NCBI RefSeq assembly: GCF_018687715.1
Contig: NC_056765.1
Span: 2,480,001 to 2,544,000 of the forward strand
DNA length: 64,000 nt
Direction: 5' to 3'
DNA from: Carya illinoinensis
Lineage: Eukaryota; Streptophyta; Magnoliopsida; Fagales; Juglandaceae
Shown here: positions 22,497 through 33,988 of the stretch, piece by piece
How positions within the stretch are numbered: position 1 is the stretch's first letter
Layout: each line of letters starts with the position of its first letter
Translations under genes and position numbers: made by a program
The notes under the pieces: model-generated
The model's database searches: none
Told to the model about the DNA's origin: nothing
The model's input: the letters and a program-made list of their open reading frames with translations, nothing else

Positions 22497-25400
22497 CACT
22501 ACAAGAGATACTGCTTTTTGAGGCCAAATTTTTTTGCGGCCCCAATTATTTATTTGCAAAAAGTCAAAAATCACTGTTGCAAGGTATTATTTCAGGCGAA
22601 ACATGGAATCTCCGTGAAAACACACTTTTTACGACGATATATTATCATCATAAAAATTATATCTGCAATTGAGTGCTTATTTTCCGTCGCTACCCACTTT
22701 CACCGCAAAACAATATTTTAAATAGCGATACATATCACGACAAAAATAAACTCACTTAAAAGGATATGTAATTTCCATCGAGTACATTAATCGTCGTAAG
22801 GGAACGTTGTAATTTTGCCTGAAGTTAATATTATTGCAGCATGAAATATTACTAATAAAACTCATTGATATTTCCTTTCTACGCTTCAAAATGTTGCCTA
22901 ATTTTTGTTTGGCTGCCCTGATTCTCTCTCTCTCTCTCTTCTTTGTGAAATTGTTGTCATCACTCCGATCATCGTGAGCCTACTGCTATGCTATTGCGTC
23001 TTTGCCTTTAAAAATTCAAGCTCGTATCTCTCTCCTCCAACTGATCTCTCTAACTCTCTCTATATAAATCTCACTCCTGCCCTCTCTCTCTGTCTCTGTC
23101 TCCTTCTCCCTTCATGATTAGGTAGTCCCTCCGTGTCGCCGAACTAGCCCCTAGCAGTGCGCCACCTCCTGCGGTAAGTTTTCTCCTGCTATCTTTGATG
23201 TACTCTTCCTTTGGTATATATAATTATATATATATATATATATATATAGACCCATGAGTTCTAGCTCAATGGTTGTCCAATATGTACCCACACAATTCAA
23301 CAATCCAATTTCATAGAGAATTCAATTAATTTCATAGCAGCTACTGCCATTTATCTTCAATCCCTTTCAGCTATTGAAAGTAATTCATCATCTTTTTTAA
23401 ACAATAATTTATTCTCAATCTTTTTAACTTAGTATTTTTCTGCTTTGATTATTAGACTAAGGCACGATATTATATTATCCTTGCTGAAACTGTGAAGCTG
23501 AAATGTGTCAGATAGCAACAAGTTTAACACATCAAACCTTTGTTTCACTGTGGTAGAAAAAATTTGAAGAGCATTGAACAGAGGAAGGGGTTAACCAACT
23601 AATGTATGTGCTCATCAAGTTTCTTTGTGTCTTGATGATTATGCTTGAAAAGACTCAGATTCAATTCTTTTCATATTGGCCTCTTTTACTCATTAACATT
23701 ATGTTGTTAATTGAACAACATAATTTGCATAGGCTAACAACTCCCTCCAAAATCAAATCAAAGACTTTATATTCGTTGGTCTAATTTAGATACAAAAAAA
23801 CATAGCATATTTTGCAATGGTTTTCATGCTGTCTTTGCTTTGTTTTTAGAGAACCAGACATCACATATGTATTTAAAGACATACATGTGATTGATCAACT
23901 GGGTTATGTCCCACTTTGATGATTGATCAATTTCTCATACGGCCTACTCACAATCAACATTTACACAATGCTTGACATGATTCTTCATCCATGGTATTTA
24001 AAAAAAAAATATGTAATTTGCTTAGTGCAACATATCAAGGTCCATATGTAGCTCCCAAGATTTTGAGTTTTGTATTTAATAAATAGGTTTTTCTTTTTGT
24101 GGGAAGATTATTTGGATCACTTTAATGATCCAAAACTTGTTCCCATGGTTTGTACTTATATAAATTCTGATAAAAAAAAAAAATCACCTTATAATGCTGG
24201 TTTACAAATGATCCAGCTAGCTACCTATAACTATAATAATCCAAAAACTTCTATGATTCTTATGGTTATGTGGTGTGAATTAGTGGAATTATATGATTAA
24301 AGAGCAAGTTACTTTATTTCTCAAAACTTATCACCGATTGGATTCATACGTATCCTCTACTTAACTATAATCTAACTACTTTTCCATAACATGGTTTTCT
24401 TGTAGATGGACAAGAGTTGGATGCATATCACTGATAGAATAAAATCAAGAGAATATGCCAAAGGTGTTAAAGAGTACATTACTTTGCTTGATCTCATGCT
24501 ATTGACTATGTTGAAATTCGTTGTCCATGTAGACTGTGCTCAAATAATTCTTGGCTACCTATAAGTATGGTAGAATGTCACTTGTTCATTAAAGGGATTG
24601 ATCCAAATTACACGGCATGGATATTCCATAGTGAGTAGGAAGTTTTATTTGTTAGTGATGATGATGATTTGCATGAAGCCGAACCTAATGATGAATACAT
24701 TGATGACATTGATGTCATTTTGGATGACATTCGGGCTGGGAGTTTCAGAGATGTTGCTTCAACTGAGTCATTCCATGCTGAGGGTGCCACTCCGGTCGAA
24801 ACTGATTCAACCAAATCTTTTGACCAGCTCTTACTTGATGCCCAACGTCCTCTTTATGTAGGTGGTAAAATTTTTTCAAAACTTTCATTCATTGTCAAGT
24901 TGTTGCACATTAAAACTATTGGTGGTTGGAGTGTAAAGTCATTCGACATACTTCTTCAATTATTGAAGTCAACTTTTTGTAAGGCTCTTTTGCCTAACTC
25001 ATATCAAGAGTCACACAACTTACAACAAGGCCTTGGCTTTAATTACAAAAAAATACATGCTTGTTTGAATGATTGCTTACTTTTTTGGGAGGAAAATGCA
25101 AATAAAGAAGTGTGTCCTATATGTAAGGTGTCAATGTGGATCTTCAGCACAAAAAAGGAACGAGGAATTCCTCAAAAGGTTATGCAATATTTCCCGTTGA
25201 AGCTACGGTTACAAAGATTATTTATGTCGAATAAAGCAACATTTGATATGAGATGGCATAAAGATCGACACGTCCATCATCAGAGTATTCTACAACATCT
25301 TATCGACTCTAAGACATGGATGGCATTTGATAAAGACCATGCTTGGTTTGAGAAAGATGCTCGGAATGTGAGTCTTGGTCTAGCTAGTGACAATTTCAAC

Positions 25401-25750
25401 CTGTTTAATAATTTGAGTAAATCTTACAGTATATGGCTAGTGATTCTTGTCCCTTATAACTTGCCCCCTGGTTATGCATGAAAGATCCATTTTTCATGAC
25501 TCTTTCCATTTTTCATGACTTCACTTCTGATTCTTAGACCAAGACCACTAAGAAATGAAATTGATGTTTATGGGAAAATGGTGTAGATACATACGATGCA
25601 ATGGTAGCCCAGACATTTCGTTTGCATGTAGCTTTATTATGTACAATCAATGACTTTCTTGTATACGGAAACCTCTCTGGGTAGATCACTAACGGAAAGT
25701 TGGCATGTCCATCATGCAACAAGAAACTAATTCTAAGTGGTTGACATATA
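22497..25750 (+). mobile_element. CACTA DNA transposon, 5' part
   Basis: It starts CACTACAAGAG, the conserved CACTA/En-Spm terminus. Subterminal sequence rich in short repeats follows (GACGA, CGTCGT and GCGG motifs at 22530-22830). A decayed TNP2-type transposase follows on the plus strand. The 3' half and the opposite terminus are missing: from 25751 the sequence is a minus-strand Copia. A CT-rich stretch at 22920-23115 and a TA repeat at 23220-23250 lie in its 5' region. Confidence 0.8.
24406..25745 (+). pseudogene. TNP2-like CACTA transposase, broken
   Basis: ATG 24406 follows a CTTGTAG that could be a splice acceptor. The start (MDKSWMHITDRIKSREYAKG) matches the transposase-associated zinc domain of plant CACTA elements. 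The longest open piece, 24669-25481, contains PNSYQESHN, KIHACLNDCLLFW, CPICKVSMW and LGLASDNFNLFNNLSKSYS of the TNP2 core. It shifts frame at CCCCCTGGTT near 25470 and continues in decayed form to about 25745 (TINDF, GKLACPSCN). It would cut and move the element; this copy is dead. Confidence 0.85.
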
Positions 25751-25775
25751 GCTGAAAACATTGTTATATTGGTCA

Positions 25776-28040
25776 TTATTGTTTCCTTAATTTGTGAGCG
25801 ATCATTGCTGGCAACCAGAATATCGTCAACATAGACAAGAACAAGAGTGACACTGGTAGAAGTAACCAAGGTGAATAAAGAATGGTTTGCCTGAGATTGA
25901 GAAAAACCTGCATCAAGAAGCACAATAGTGAACAATAACCAGGAGGGGGAGTCATGTAAAATTCCTCATCAAGGTCAACATGTAAGAAGGTGCTATTGAC
26001 GTCAAGTTGGTGAATGATCCATTGGCGAGAAGCAGTGACAGCCAACAAACACCGAACAGTAGTCATCTTGGCAATAGGAGCAAAAGTCTCATGATAGTTG
26101 AGGCCTTCAACTTGAGTATAGCCTTTAGCGACTAACCAAGCTTTGTTTCTTTTGACGGAGCTATCTGCGTTGAGCTTAGTTTTGAACACCCATTTGCAGC
26201 CAATGGGTTTCTTTCCAAGGGGAGGGGCTCAAGTGTCCAAGTTTAATTATCTTCAAGAGCAATAACTCAACAGGCATGGTATCGTGCCAATGGGCGTGAC
26301 GAATAGCAAAGGAATAATAGGAAGGGTTAGCATAAATAGCGAGAACATTTAAAAAAATAAGATGAGAATGTGAGAAACGAGAATAAGAAAGAAAAGCAAA
26401 TAAAGGGTGATCAGTACCTGAGGTCGATGTGGCGGATGAAGATGCAGTGGACTCGGTGTGTATGGTCAGGCATATATAGTCCTGAAGATATGCGGGTATA
26501 CTAGTGGTGCGACGAGGACCAGTAGGAGGAAGAGGAGGAGAATGAGAAGGTTCAGAAATAGTAGTAGAAGATTGGGGGGGGGGGGGGGATGGTAAAATGG
26601 GTTCAGGAATAGGGCGAGGGAGGATAGGTGGAGATGTGGGTGAAGAATGAGGAATGTCCTGGAAAGGGAACTGATATTTGTGAAAGGTGATATCATGAGA
26701 ATAAAAAATGGCCTGAGTGTCTAGGTTGTAGAGTTTTTATGCTTTATGAGTGCTGGGATAACCAAGAAAGAGACACTTAGAGGCACAAAGAGAAAATTTG
26801 TCGCTGGCAACTTGAAGAGTTTGGACATAACAAAGACAGCCAAACGCTCGGAGATGGTCATATTTTGGTGGGGTATTGAAGAGAAGTTCAAAAAGGAGAT
26901 TTATTTTGAAGAATGCAACTGAGTGTGCGGTTGATGAGATATGTAGTGGTGGGGACACATTCACTCTAAAATTTCAGAGGTAAGTGAGCTTGAAAATGCA
27001 GACTGTGAGCGACATTCAAGAGGGGCCGATGTTTACATTCCGTAACACCGTTTTGTTATGGAGTTTCAACACAGGTACGTTCATGAATGATGTTATGATT
27101 GTGAAGATAATTTTGAAATTTGTGAGAAAGAAATTCTTGGACATTGTCAGTGCCAATAATTTTAATGGTGGTGTTGAATTGATTTTGGATGAGAGCAAAG
27201 AAATGCATAAGATGAGTGTATGCTTCCGATTTATAGTGAATGAGATAGATCCAAGTGGTGTGAGAAAAATAATCAACAATGGTAAGAAAATAATGAGCAC
27301 CACAAATAGAAGAGGTATGATAGCCACCCCATATATCACAAAAAATTCTATTAAAAGCCGTAGCACTTTTATTAGCATGAATAGAAAAATGTAGTCTAGT
27401 GTGCTTAGAACGAGCACAAATATCAAAATCAAAGATAACACAAGAATTATTGAAAAGACTAGGAATGACTAAGTGGGAAGGGTGACCTAGGCATTGGTGC
27501 CATAAAATTTTATTCGCAGTAATCTGAGTAGAAAGTGCCATGGTGGGTGGTGACCGGTACACATAAAGTCCATTGCAAAGTTCACCAGCCCCAATTAGCC
27601 TTGTCGAGTACGGTCCTGAAAAGAAACAGTGAAAGAAGAAAAAGAGATAATGCAAAAATTAGTATGAGTGAGCTTAGGGATAGAAAGAAGATTAAAAAGG
27701 AATTGAGAGACAAAAAGGACATTGTGTAAAGTGAGGTGTTCGGCTAGAATACATGTGTCGACACCCTCAATTTTAATTAAATGGCCATTTGGTAAAGTGA
27801 CCATCCAGTCATGAGGTAAAGGAACCGGGGAAGTAAACAAGGTGTGGTCATGGCAGAGGTGGTCGGTGGCCCCACTATCCACCACCCAGTCACGGTGGCT
27901 GTCAAATAGTGGAGTGGCAGATACATTACCGACGAAGTGGGTAGTTGGATTGGTCGGTTTGAGTAGGTCAAGCAGCATTGGTACAACTTTGGCATCAAAC
28001 CAAGGATAGGGGAGGAGATGAAGGCTTGGTGAGCCATCGG
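25776..28040 (-). pseudogene. Copia 2 pol, broken and truncated
   Basis: The protease motif WVVDSGATDHLC lies near 27880, pre-integrase ILWHQCLGHPS near 27500, and integrase core DIWGGYH...TIVDYFSH at 27100-27350. RT runs from 26189 ([27 protein letters not shown]) to the active site YVDDILV at about 25820. A deletion between PPPGY and LLDAGFSQ removes the middle of RT, and there are multiple frameshifts. A G-run lies at 26576-26589. It is non-functional. Confidence 0.83.
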
Positions 28041-28105
28041 CGATGAAGAAGAAGGAAGTTTTTCGAAGAGGAAGGGCTACTATCTACTGCAGAGCTCGCG
28101 CTCTA

Positions 28106-28890
28106 CTAGATACCCAATAAGCCACCAACATCAGTCACAGGTGTGACCAGTCTTCCCGCATTCGGCGCATAGTAGGTGGTTTTTGGAGGGCCACTAGAGT
28201 GAGTGGGGAAGATGTGTGCTAATTCCGACATTGCTGTTGGCTTGACGTTGAGGAGACGATGTTGTTCTTCCTGAAAAGGAATGAAGAAAATTTTGGTGAT
28301 GGGGGGAAGTGTTTCCATGGCTAAAATTTGGGTTCTGAGTTGGGAAAATGAATCATTGAGGCCAAGTAAAAATTGGTAAACTTTCTCCTCTTCAGCTTGT
28401 TACTGCAATTCTTTGAGGTCGTTGGTTTTTTGTAAGTGTTTGAGTATCCCAAATTTGCTTGACTTGGTTGTAATAGTCATGAACATAATGGTTGTGTTGC
28501 TATGGGGATGATCGCTCATGCTTGAGATGGTAAATCCTGACATTGTTAGCATGGCAAAATTATAATTGAAGATCAAGCCACACTTCTCGATGATCGGTAT
28601 GGAATTCAAGGGAGTTGCCTATGGGGGGGCTAACGCAATTTAGGAGCAATGTAAATGACCATATCTTTAGTTTGGTTCCATTGTGTGTAATTTGTAGAGG
28701 TGGGTTCGGGTGGGGAAAGGGTGCCATCAACGAAAACTAGTTTGTTTTTGGTGTTAAGGGCAAATGTCATGGCTTTTTGCCATTTAGGAAAATTGTCACC
28801 GATGAGAAGGCTGGAGACAAGGATGAGACTAGGAGAGTTGGAGGGACGAAGGAGGTATGGAGAGGAAGGAGGGTTTGAGAAAGAAGCCAT
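28106..28890 (-). pseudogene. Copia 2 gag, broken
   Basis: The N-terminus at 28890 (MASFSNPPSSPYLLRPSNSP) and FPKWQKAMTFALNTKNKLVFVDGT match the plant Copia gag N-terminal domain. A decayed UBN2-like part follows, in several frames, to about 28106. Confidence 0.8.
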
Positions 28891-28927
28891 GGGAACGTGA
28901 GATAAGGGATCGGTTAAGCTGATACCA

Positions 28928-29142
28928 TATCAAGAATTCAATCTTTGTATTTTTGAAACTTGAATTGTACATTGAGAAAATGATCAAATAAATAGATACA
29001 AGGAATAAATCTATCTAAGGTAACTAATTGAGTATGGTATCAATTTACAATTACAAAATCAATGGCTAATTTCCTAAAATCGTGGTTTTACAAAATTGGA
29101 GAAGATCTCTATTTGATTTGTGGTAAGTGAGTTGTCAATACA
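28928..29142 (-). repeat. 5' LTR of Copia 2
   Basis: About 215 bp between the primer site (minus strand TGGTATCAGC from 28927) and the DUF247 junction. On the minus strand it begins TGTATTGACAAC. There is no second copy in the window because the element's 3' end is lost. Confidence 0.7.
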
Positions 29143-29249
29143 TGTCAAGCGTGTATTTCCCTGATATTTGGAGAGGTAATGCAATTGTGGTTGGGCTAAT
29201 TATCCTGGGATTCACTTTTTGGAATTTTCTTAGGCCTTATGTTTCATAG
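29143..29249 (+). pseudogene. DUF247 pseudogene, C-terminal fragment
   Basis: It encodes the tail of DUF247: VYFPDIWRG, then a hydrophobic membrane segment (VVGLIILGFTFWNFLRPY), ending in TAG. It aligns with 51013-51120 of the intact gene. The central part of the gene, corresponding roughly to residues 130-450, is missing between 15337 and 29143, so this is one pseudogene scattered over 22.8 kb. Confidence 0.9.
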
Positions 29250-29451
29250 ATGTCTAATATTTTGGAGTACTTTGCTTCAATGGATCAATCCCTAACCTCC
29301 ATCTTAATATCTTCTACCGGATTCTTTCATCATGTTGTTTGTAATATGTTGCTAAAATACTAAGGAAATCATGATTTTATTTAATAATTACTTTCTTTCT
29401 CGAGCTTGCGGGACTGTAAGTACTTTTGGTTGAATTTGAGCAAATTCCCAG
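29250..29451. other. 3' flank of the DUF247 pseudogene
   Basis: No gene or recognisable repeat. It differs from the 3' flank of the intact gene after the stop codon. Confidence 0.5.
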
Positions 29452-31282
29452 TATAACACCCAAGACCAAGCCAAGCATGAGTTTTATTTTAGGTTAACTT
29501 GTAACGGTAGCCATCTCGGGATTTAACAAGTATTTTTTAAATAGGCTAAAGACCCAAAATTTATCTTGGCAGAATATAGATATATTTTTTATTGGATTTG
29601 ATAATTAGGTTGAAATCATTTGAAATTTTATGGACCAAGTGGAATATTTTTTCATTTGATAATTGGTCCGAAAAAATTACGGGACAAGTTGAGTTATTTT
29701 AGTTATTGAGCTGAGGTTCATTTCTACTTATTAAATACTCAACCCATGAAAATATAGACGAAGCAATGAGATTATTTTGGACCTCCCTAACTGGCCTAAC
29801 CTCGTTGTTAAAACCATTCACTACCCAAGACGTGGGCCCAACTATTTAGAAATGGACCCAAAAGCCAAGCCCGTGAGAACCGGGTCTAGACTCTTCGCAC
29901 GTTTCCACTCCTTGCACACCTCCTTCCCACTAGGGGCGACACTGTATATATACACCTTACACCCTTCACGCATAGACCCACATGCATGTAATTCCTGGAT
30001 CTTCAACCTAGAGCTAGGGTTGCTGCAACGTTTCCATGATTTCTAACCAGCAAGCATTTTTTTTTTCAGACCACGGCAAGTCTCTCCCCATAGTGTAGTG
30101 AAGCAAGCCATCAATGGCAAAGAACACCCCTATACCAGATGCTATTTTACCAAGGACCCTGCACCACTGATAGATCATGGCCAACCTCACCACCAGTACA
30201 CGGAATCAACCATCCCTCAAGCCCTTCCTCATGATTCCCCCCCATCCAACCACAAACTGCAGCCACCCATGTACAAAGGAAACAAGCCACAGATTGTACC
30301 GTTGCCCTCCAAGTTCAGGGAGCAACTGACAAGCCACCTTAACATTGTTGAAGCTTGTGAGAGAAATGCGCATACCAACCATATGAAGAAAGACACAAGG
30401 AAAAACAGAGACTAGTGGAAACGAAAATATTCTTCTTCCTTCCATGAAATGTTTACACAGTGTGAATTCCTTTTTATAGACACAATTCTGTCAATAGGAA
30501 ATGTAGCATCAAATGAAGTAATGACAACTGTACAAGAAACGGTTACAACAAATATTCTAGAATTCTCAGACTTATTTGTGCATGCTGGAGGAATTGTTTT
30601 CGTCTTGTTGTGCAGGCTCTATAGCCTTAAGAAACATGCACTCAAGCCTCCACCCTACACCACCATTGAAAGGTGAAGACCCACTCCACTTCTACCCCAA
30701 GCCACAGACCGAGAACCATATAAAGTAGCCTAGCCACACATGCAATACCAACAACCAGTTGCCAACCGTTATCCATTGCTGTCCCTGCACCACCCAACCC
30801 GTGTACGTCCACTCATTGCCACCCTACACCACGAGTCTACCATGCACGAGAACCACCCAAGGCTGCCGGGAATCCCGCCGTGAGCCTCTATTTCACCACA
30901 TGAAAAATAGAGCGTGGCCCACTCCCACGTAAGCCTTTCGTGATTCTTCCATCGCCACGTTGGAGGAAACTAGTCTCAAATTGGATGCTTCACCATCATT
31001 GTCCGTTGGCACCTATAAAGGCCAAACACCAAGAATCACGACCTTACACAACCACCTGCACCAAGAACCCAACAAGGCTTTGTTTCTAGCAACCTTAACA
31101 GAGCAAGCAGAACACCACAAACCAGCAACTGTCACCATCTCTAGTGTTGCACTACACCCACATGACCGTACGTAAGCCGCCAGAATCAACCCCCACATGT
31201 CACGGCTTCAAATCAACTCTCACGGCAGCCACCACTTTTAAGACTACACGGTAGGCCTCACGTTCTCCACGTTAACTCTCTC

Positions 31283-31288
31283 TTTCAT

Positions 31289-31341
<53 letters not shown>
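31283..31341. repeat. (CT)n microsatellite
   Basis: About 29 uninterrupted CT units inside the long Gypsy LTR. Confidence 0.95.
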
Positions 31342-31347
<6 letters not shown>

Positions 31348-31510
31348 CATGCTTTGTCACCCTAGGCAGCCACCGTCGCTCACCCACGCAGGAGGTTCAT
31401 GGTCGAACCCATGACCCACACGTCACATGGCTACGCTGCCAATAAGCATTCATCCTCCACTTCACTTGTTAAAAAGTTACGCACTCAGAAAGTTACACGC
31501 ATGCCCTTAG

Positions 31511-31928
31511 TGTTAAAGTATCTACTGCAACCACATCAGATCCCTCAAGCTCCCAGCCCTATAGATTGTGCACACAATGAGTGTCCAAGAAGTACCATTA
31601 CCAATATGGCAAGAGCACCTCTTCAAGATCATGACAGCAAGCCTCCAAACAGCAAGCCTTGCAAATATGGAAGCTCACACTTAAGGCAAATCTTTGCAAG
31701 AATCATGGATCCTACAAAATCTGCTATATAACTCTGTAAGCCCATTGATTCAGCAAATCAATCTTATTTATGTTAATTGTATCATTTACTTCCTTGTATA
31801 GAAAATAATGTGCATCTCTCAAGAGTGTATCTTTTGATTCTTTTATTGACTTGTACAAACTATATAATGAATATACAATATACTAGTTTGATGAGTTAGC
31901 CAAAACCATTTTTCTATGATTTTGTTCA
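31511..31928 (+). repeat. 5' LTR of Copia 3
   Basis: Starts TGTTAAAGTATCTACTGC and ends GATTTTGTTCA. TGGTATCAGAGC (31929-31940) follows directly. Confidence 0.94.
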
Positions 31929-31973
31929 TGGTATCAGAGCTGTATTCAGCTCACGCTTATACTTCCTGCTTCA

Positions 31974-32700
31974 ATGGCTTCTCCAAATACTACTTCTGCT
32001 GCTCCTTTTGTTTTTCCATCCTTTACCCAATTAACTGGGGTTAAACTCGATGGAAACAACTACTTGCAATGGCTATCTCAACTAGTTCCTGTTATAAGAA
32101 GTCATGATATGATGGGCATTGTGGATGGTTCTAAACCATGCCCTACCACTTTGATCTCTAATGCTCAAGGCAAAGAGATTCCAAATCCAACTTATGCTCT
32201 ATGGATAAAGAAGGATCAACATGACCATATCTGAATCGGTGCTTTCCACAATTTATGGATTGCAAACTTCTCACCAAGTGTGGGTTGCCCTTGCCAATCG
32301 ATTTGCATCACAATCTAGATCTTGTGTCTCTCACCTAAAGATACAATTGTAGTGCCTTTCTCAAGGTACCAAATCATGTTCTGAATACCTGCAAAGTGCC
32401 AAAGTTCTAGTAGACCAACTTGCTGCAGTTGGCAAACCCACTGAGGATGAGGACTTAATTTCCTTCACTATTGGTGGCCTTAATCCTTCCTTCAATGGAT
32501 TTATCACTTCTTTCTCTCTTGATACAAGAGACAATCCTCTAACATTTCTTGACTTTCAAGATGAGTTACTTAGTCATGAAATGCTCCTCAAACAACAAAC
32601 TCCTTCTCCTGATCCAACAAACTTTGCTCTATTTATGCCAAAGTCCCAACTCCTCACAACAAAACAGATTTCCTTCACATAATGGAGCACCCCACTTCCA
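31974..32700 (+). pseudogene. Copia 3 gag, broken
   Basis: ATG 31974 gives an N-terminus rich in Ser/Thr/Pro, then LTGVKLDGNNYLQW, typical of plant Copia gag. A TGA at 32232 and frame changes interrupt it. The UBN2-like middle (32240-32640) is readable in other frames. Confidence 0.8.
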
Positions 32701-32837
32701 CAAGAAAGGTAAAAATCCTCAACATACAATTAACCTCCAAGAAATGGGCCCTTTAAACCCTCTGCAGGTTCAGCACCTAAGCCACCACAGCAAAACAATG
32801 CTCAAAAACTTCAGCAACACTAGCAGGCTGTCATGTC

Positions 32838-33658
32838 AAATTTGTGGAAAAACCAGCCATACATCTATTGATTGCTTTCAAAGGACGGATTATTCCTATC
32901 AAGGAAGGCATCCTCCTTCTCAGCTTGCTCCCATGGTGGCTCACACCAACCAAGCATTGGATGAACAACCTTGGTATGTTGATAGTGGTGCCAATGTGCA
33001 CATTACCAATGACTTGGAGAACTTGACCATCCAGCAACCTTTTCAAGGTCATGACACAATTACAGTTGGCGATGGAGTTGGAATTCCTATCCAAAACACT
33101 GGTTCTTCCATCATTCACTCATCTACATCTCGTTTTCATCTTAAAAATGTGTTGCATTGTCCACAGGCCGCGGCCAACTTGCTTTCTATTAACAAATTCT
33201 GTTTTGATAACAATTGCTATTTTTTCCTAACCTCTTCTCGTTTCTTTTTGAAGGACAATCAGACCAGAGCCATACTCTTGGAAGGCAAAGTTGAGAATGG
33301 GTTGTACCCCTTGCGGTTTCAAGAATCTTTATTAAAAAATAAGCATGTTTTTACTGCCTTTATTGGATTAAAGACCACTCTTCCTATGTGGCATTTTAGA
33401 CTAGGACATTCCTCATTTGTACTAGTCTCTCAAATAATAAAAGATTATCATTTACCACTCTCTCATGCAAATGATAATAAGAAGTGATTTTGTGATTCAT
33501 GTCAGCTTGGTAAAACTAAAAAGCTTCCATTTTCTACCTCTCACAGGATCTCTACTGCTCCTTTAGAACTAATTCATAAAGATTTATGGACCTCTCCTAT
33601 CTCTTATGTTAGTGGCTGCAAGTACTATATAATATTTGTGGATGACTTTTCACGCCAC
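32838..33658 (+). pseudogene. Copia 3 zinc knuckle, protease and start of integrase
   Basis: The knuckle CQICGKTSHTSIDC is followed by protease WYVDSGANVHIT, pre-integrase MWHFRLGHSSF and the first integrase strand (DLWTSPISYVSG, IIFVDDFSRH). A TGA lies at 33485. The reading breaks at CACGCCAC, the hAT target, and resumes at 41005. Confidence 0.87.
33651..33658. repeat. 8-bp TSD of hAT element 2, left copy
   Basis: CACGCCAC, identical to 40997-41004 on the other side of the element. Confidence 0.95.
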
Positions 33659-33668
33659 TAGGGGTGAG

Positions 33669-33822
33669 TTCGGTCCGGTCCGGGGAGGTTTTGCGGACCG
33701 GACCGGAACTATTCGGTCCAGGGTTTTCCCACCCTGGACCGGACCGAACTCCATCAGGACCGGTCCGGTCCGGTCCTATTCGGTCCGGTCCGGTCCGGTC
33801 GGTCCATTCGGTCCAAGGTTGA
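33669..33822. repeat. GGTCC-repeat arm, left
   Basis: Tandem GGTCC/GGACC pentamers with interruptions. The right arm (40815-40986) has the same motifs in opposite orientation. It is GC-rich between AT-rich sequences. Confidence 0.9.
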
Positions 33823-33930
33823 CTTTTTTTTTTATTTTTTTATCTAATGACATTTTTTTTTAATATTTATGTAATTATATTGTAATATATTTAATATATA
33901 TACATATAGTATTATATATATATATATATA

Positions 33931-33987
33931 TTAGTAATATGCTAATACTATTAGTCTATTAGTAATAATACTATAACTAATAAATAT
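33931..33987. repeat. 57-bp direct repeat flanking the virus, left copy
   Basis: Starts TTAGTAATATGCTAATACTA and is identical base for base to 39276-39332. A TA-rich tract precedes both copies with small indels, so the similarity extends further left. Confidence 0.93.
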
Positions 33988-33988
33988 T

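Larger units (their letters stand above)
25751..29142 (-). mobile_element. Minus-strand Copia element 2, 3'-truncated
   Basis: Read on the minus strand from 29142: a 5' LTR (28928-29142), a primer site (TGGTATCAGC), gag, protease, integrase and part of RT, ending just past the RT active site at about 25751, where CACTA sequence begins. RNase H and the 3' LTR are missing. The LTR's outer end lies directly against DUF247 sequence (TGTCAAGCGTG). Confidence 0.85.

Noticed and set aside
24608..24814. Minus-strand frame over the CACTA transposase
   Set aside because: It is the antisense shadow of the TNP2 coding strand.
27016..27441. Hydrophobic 141-codon minus-strand frame
   Set aside because: It is a shifted-frame shadow of the Copia 2 integrase coding strand.
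31929..31940. TGGTATCAGAGC as part of a tRNA gene
   Set aside because: It is the complement of a tRNA 3' end used as retroelement primer site; no cloverleaf surrounds it. The same holds at 1635, 39145 and 45230.
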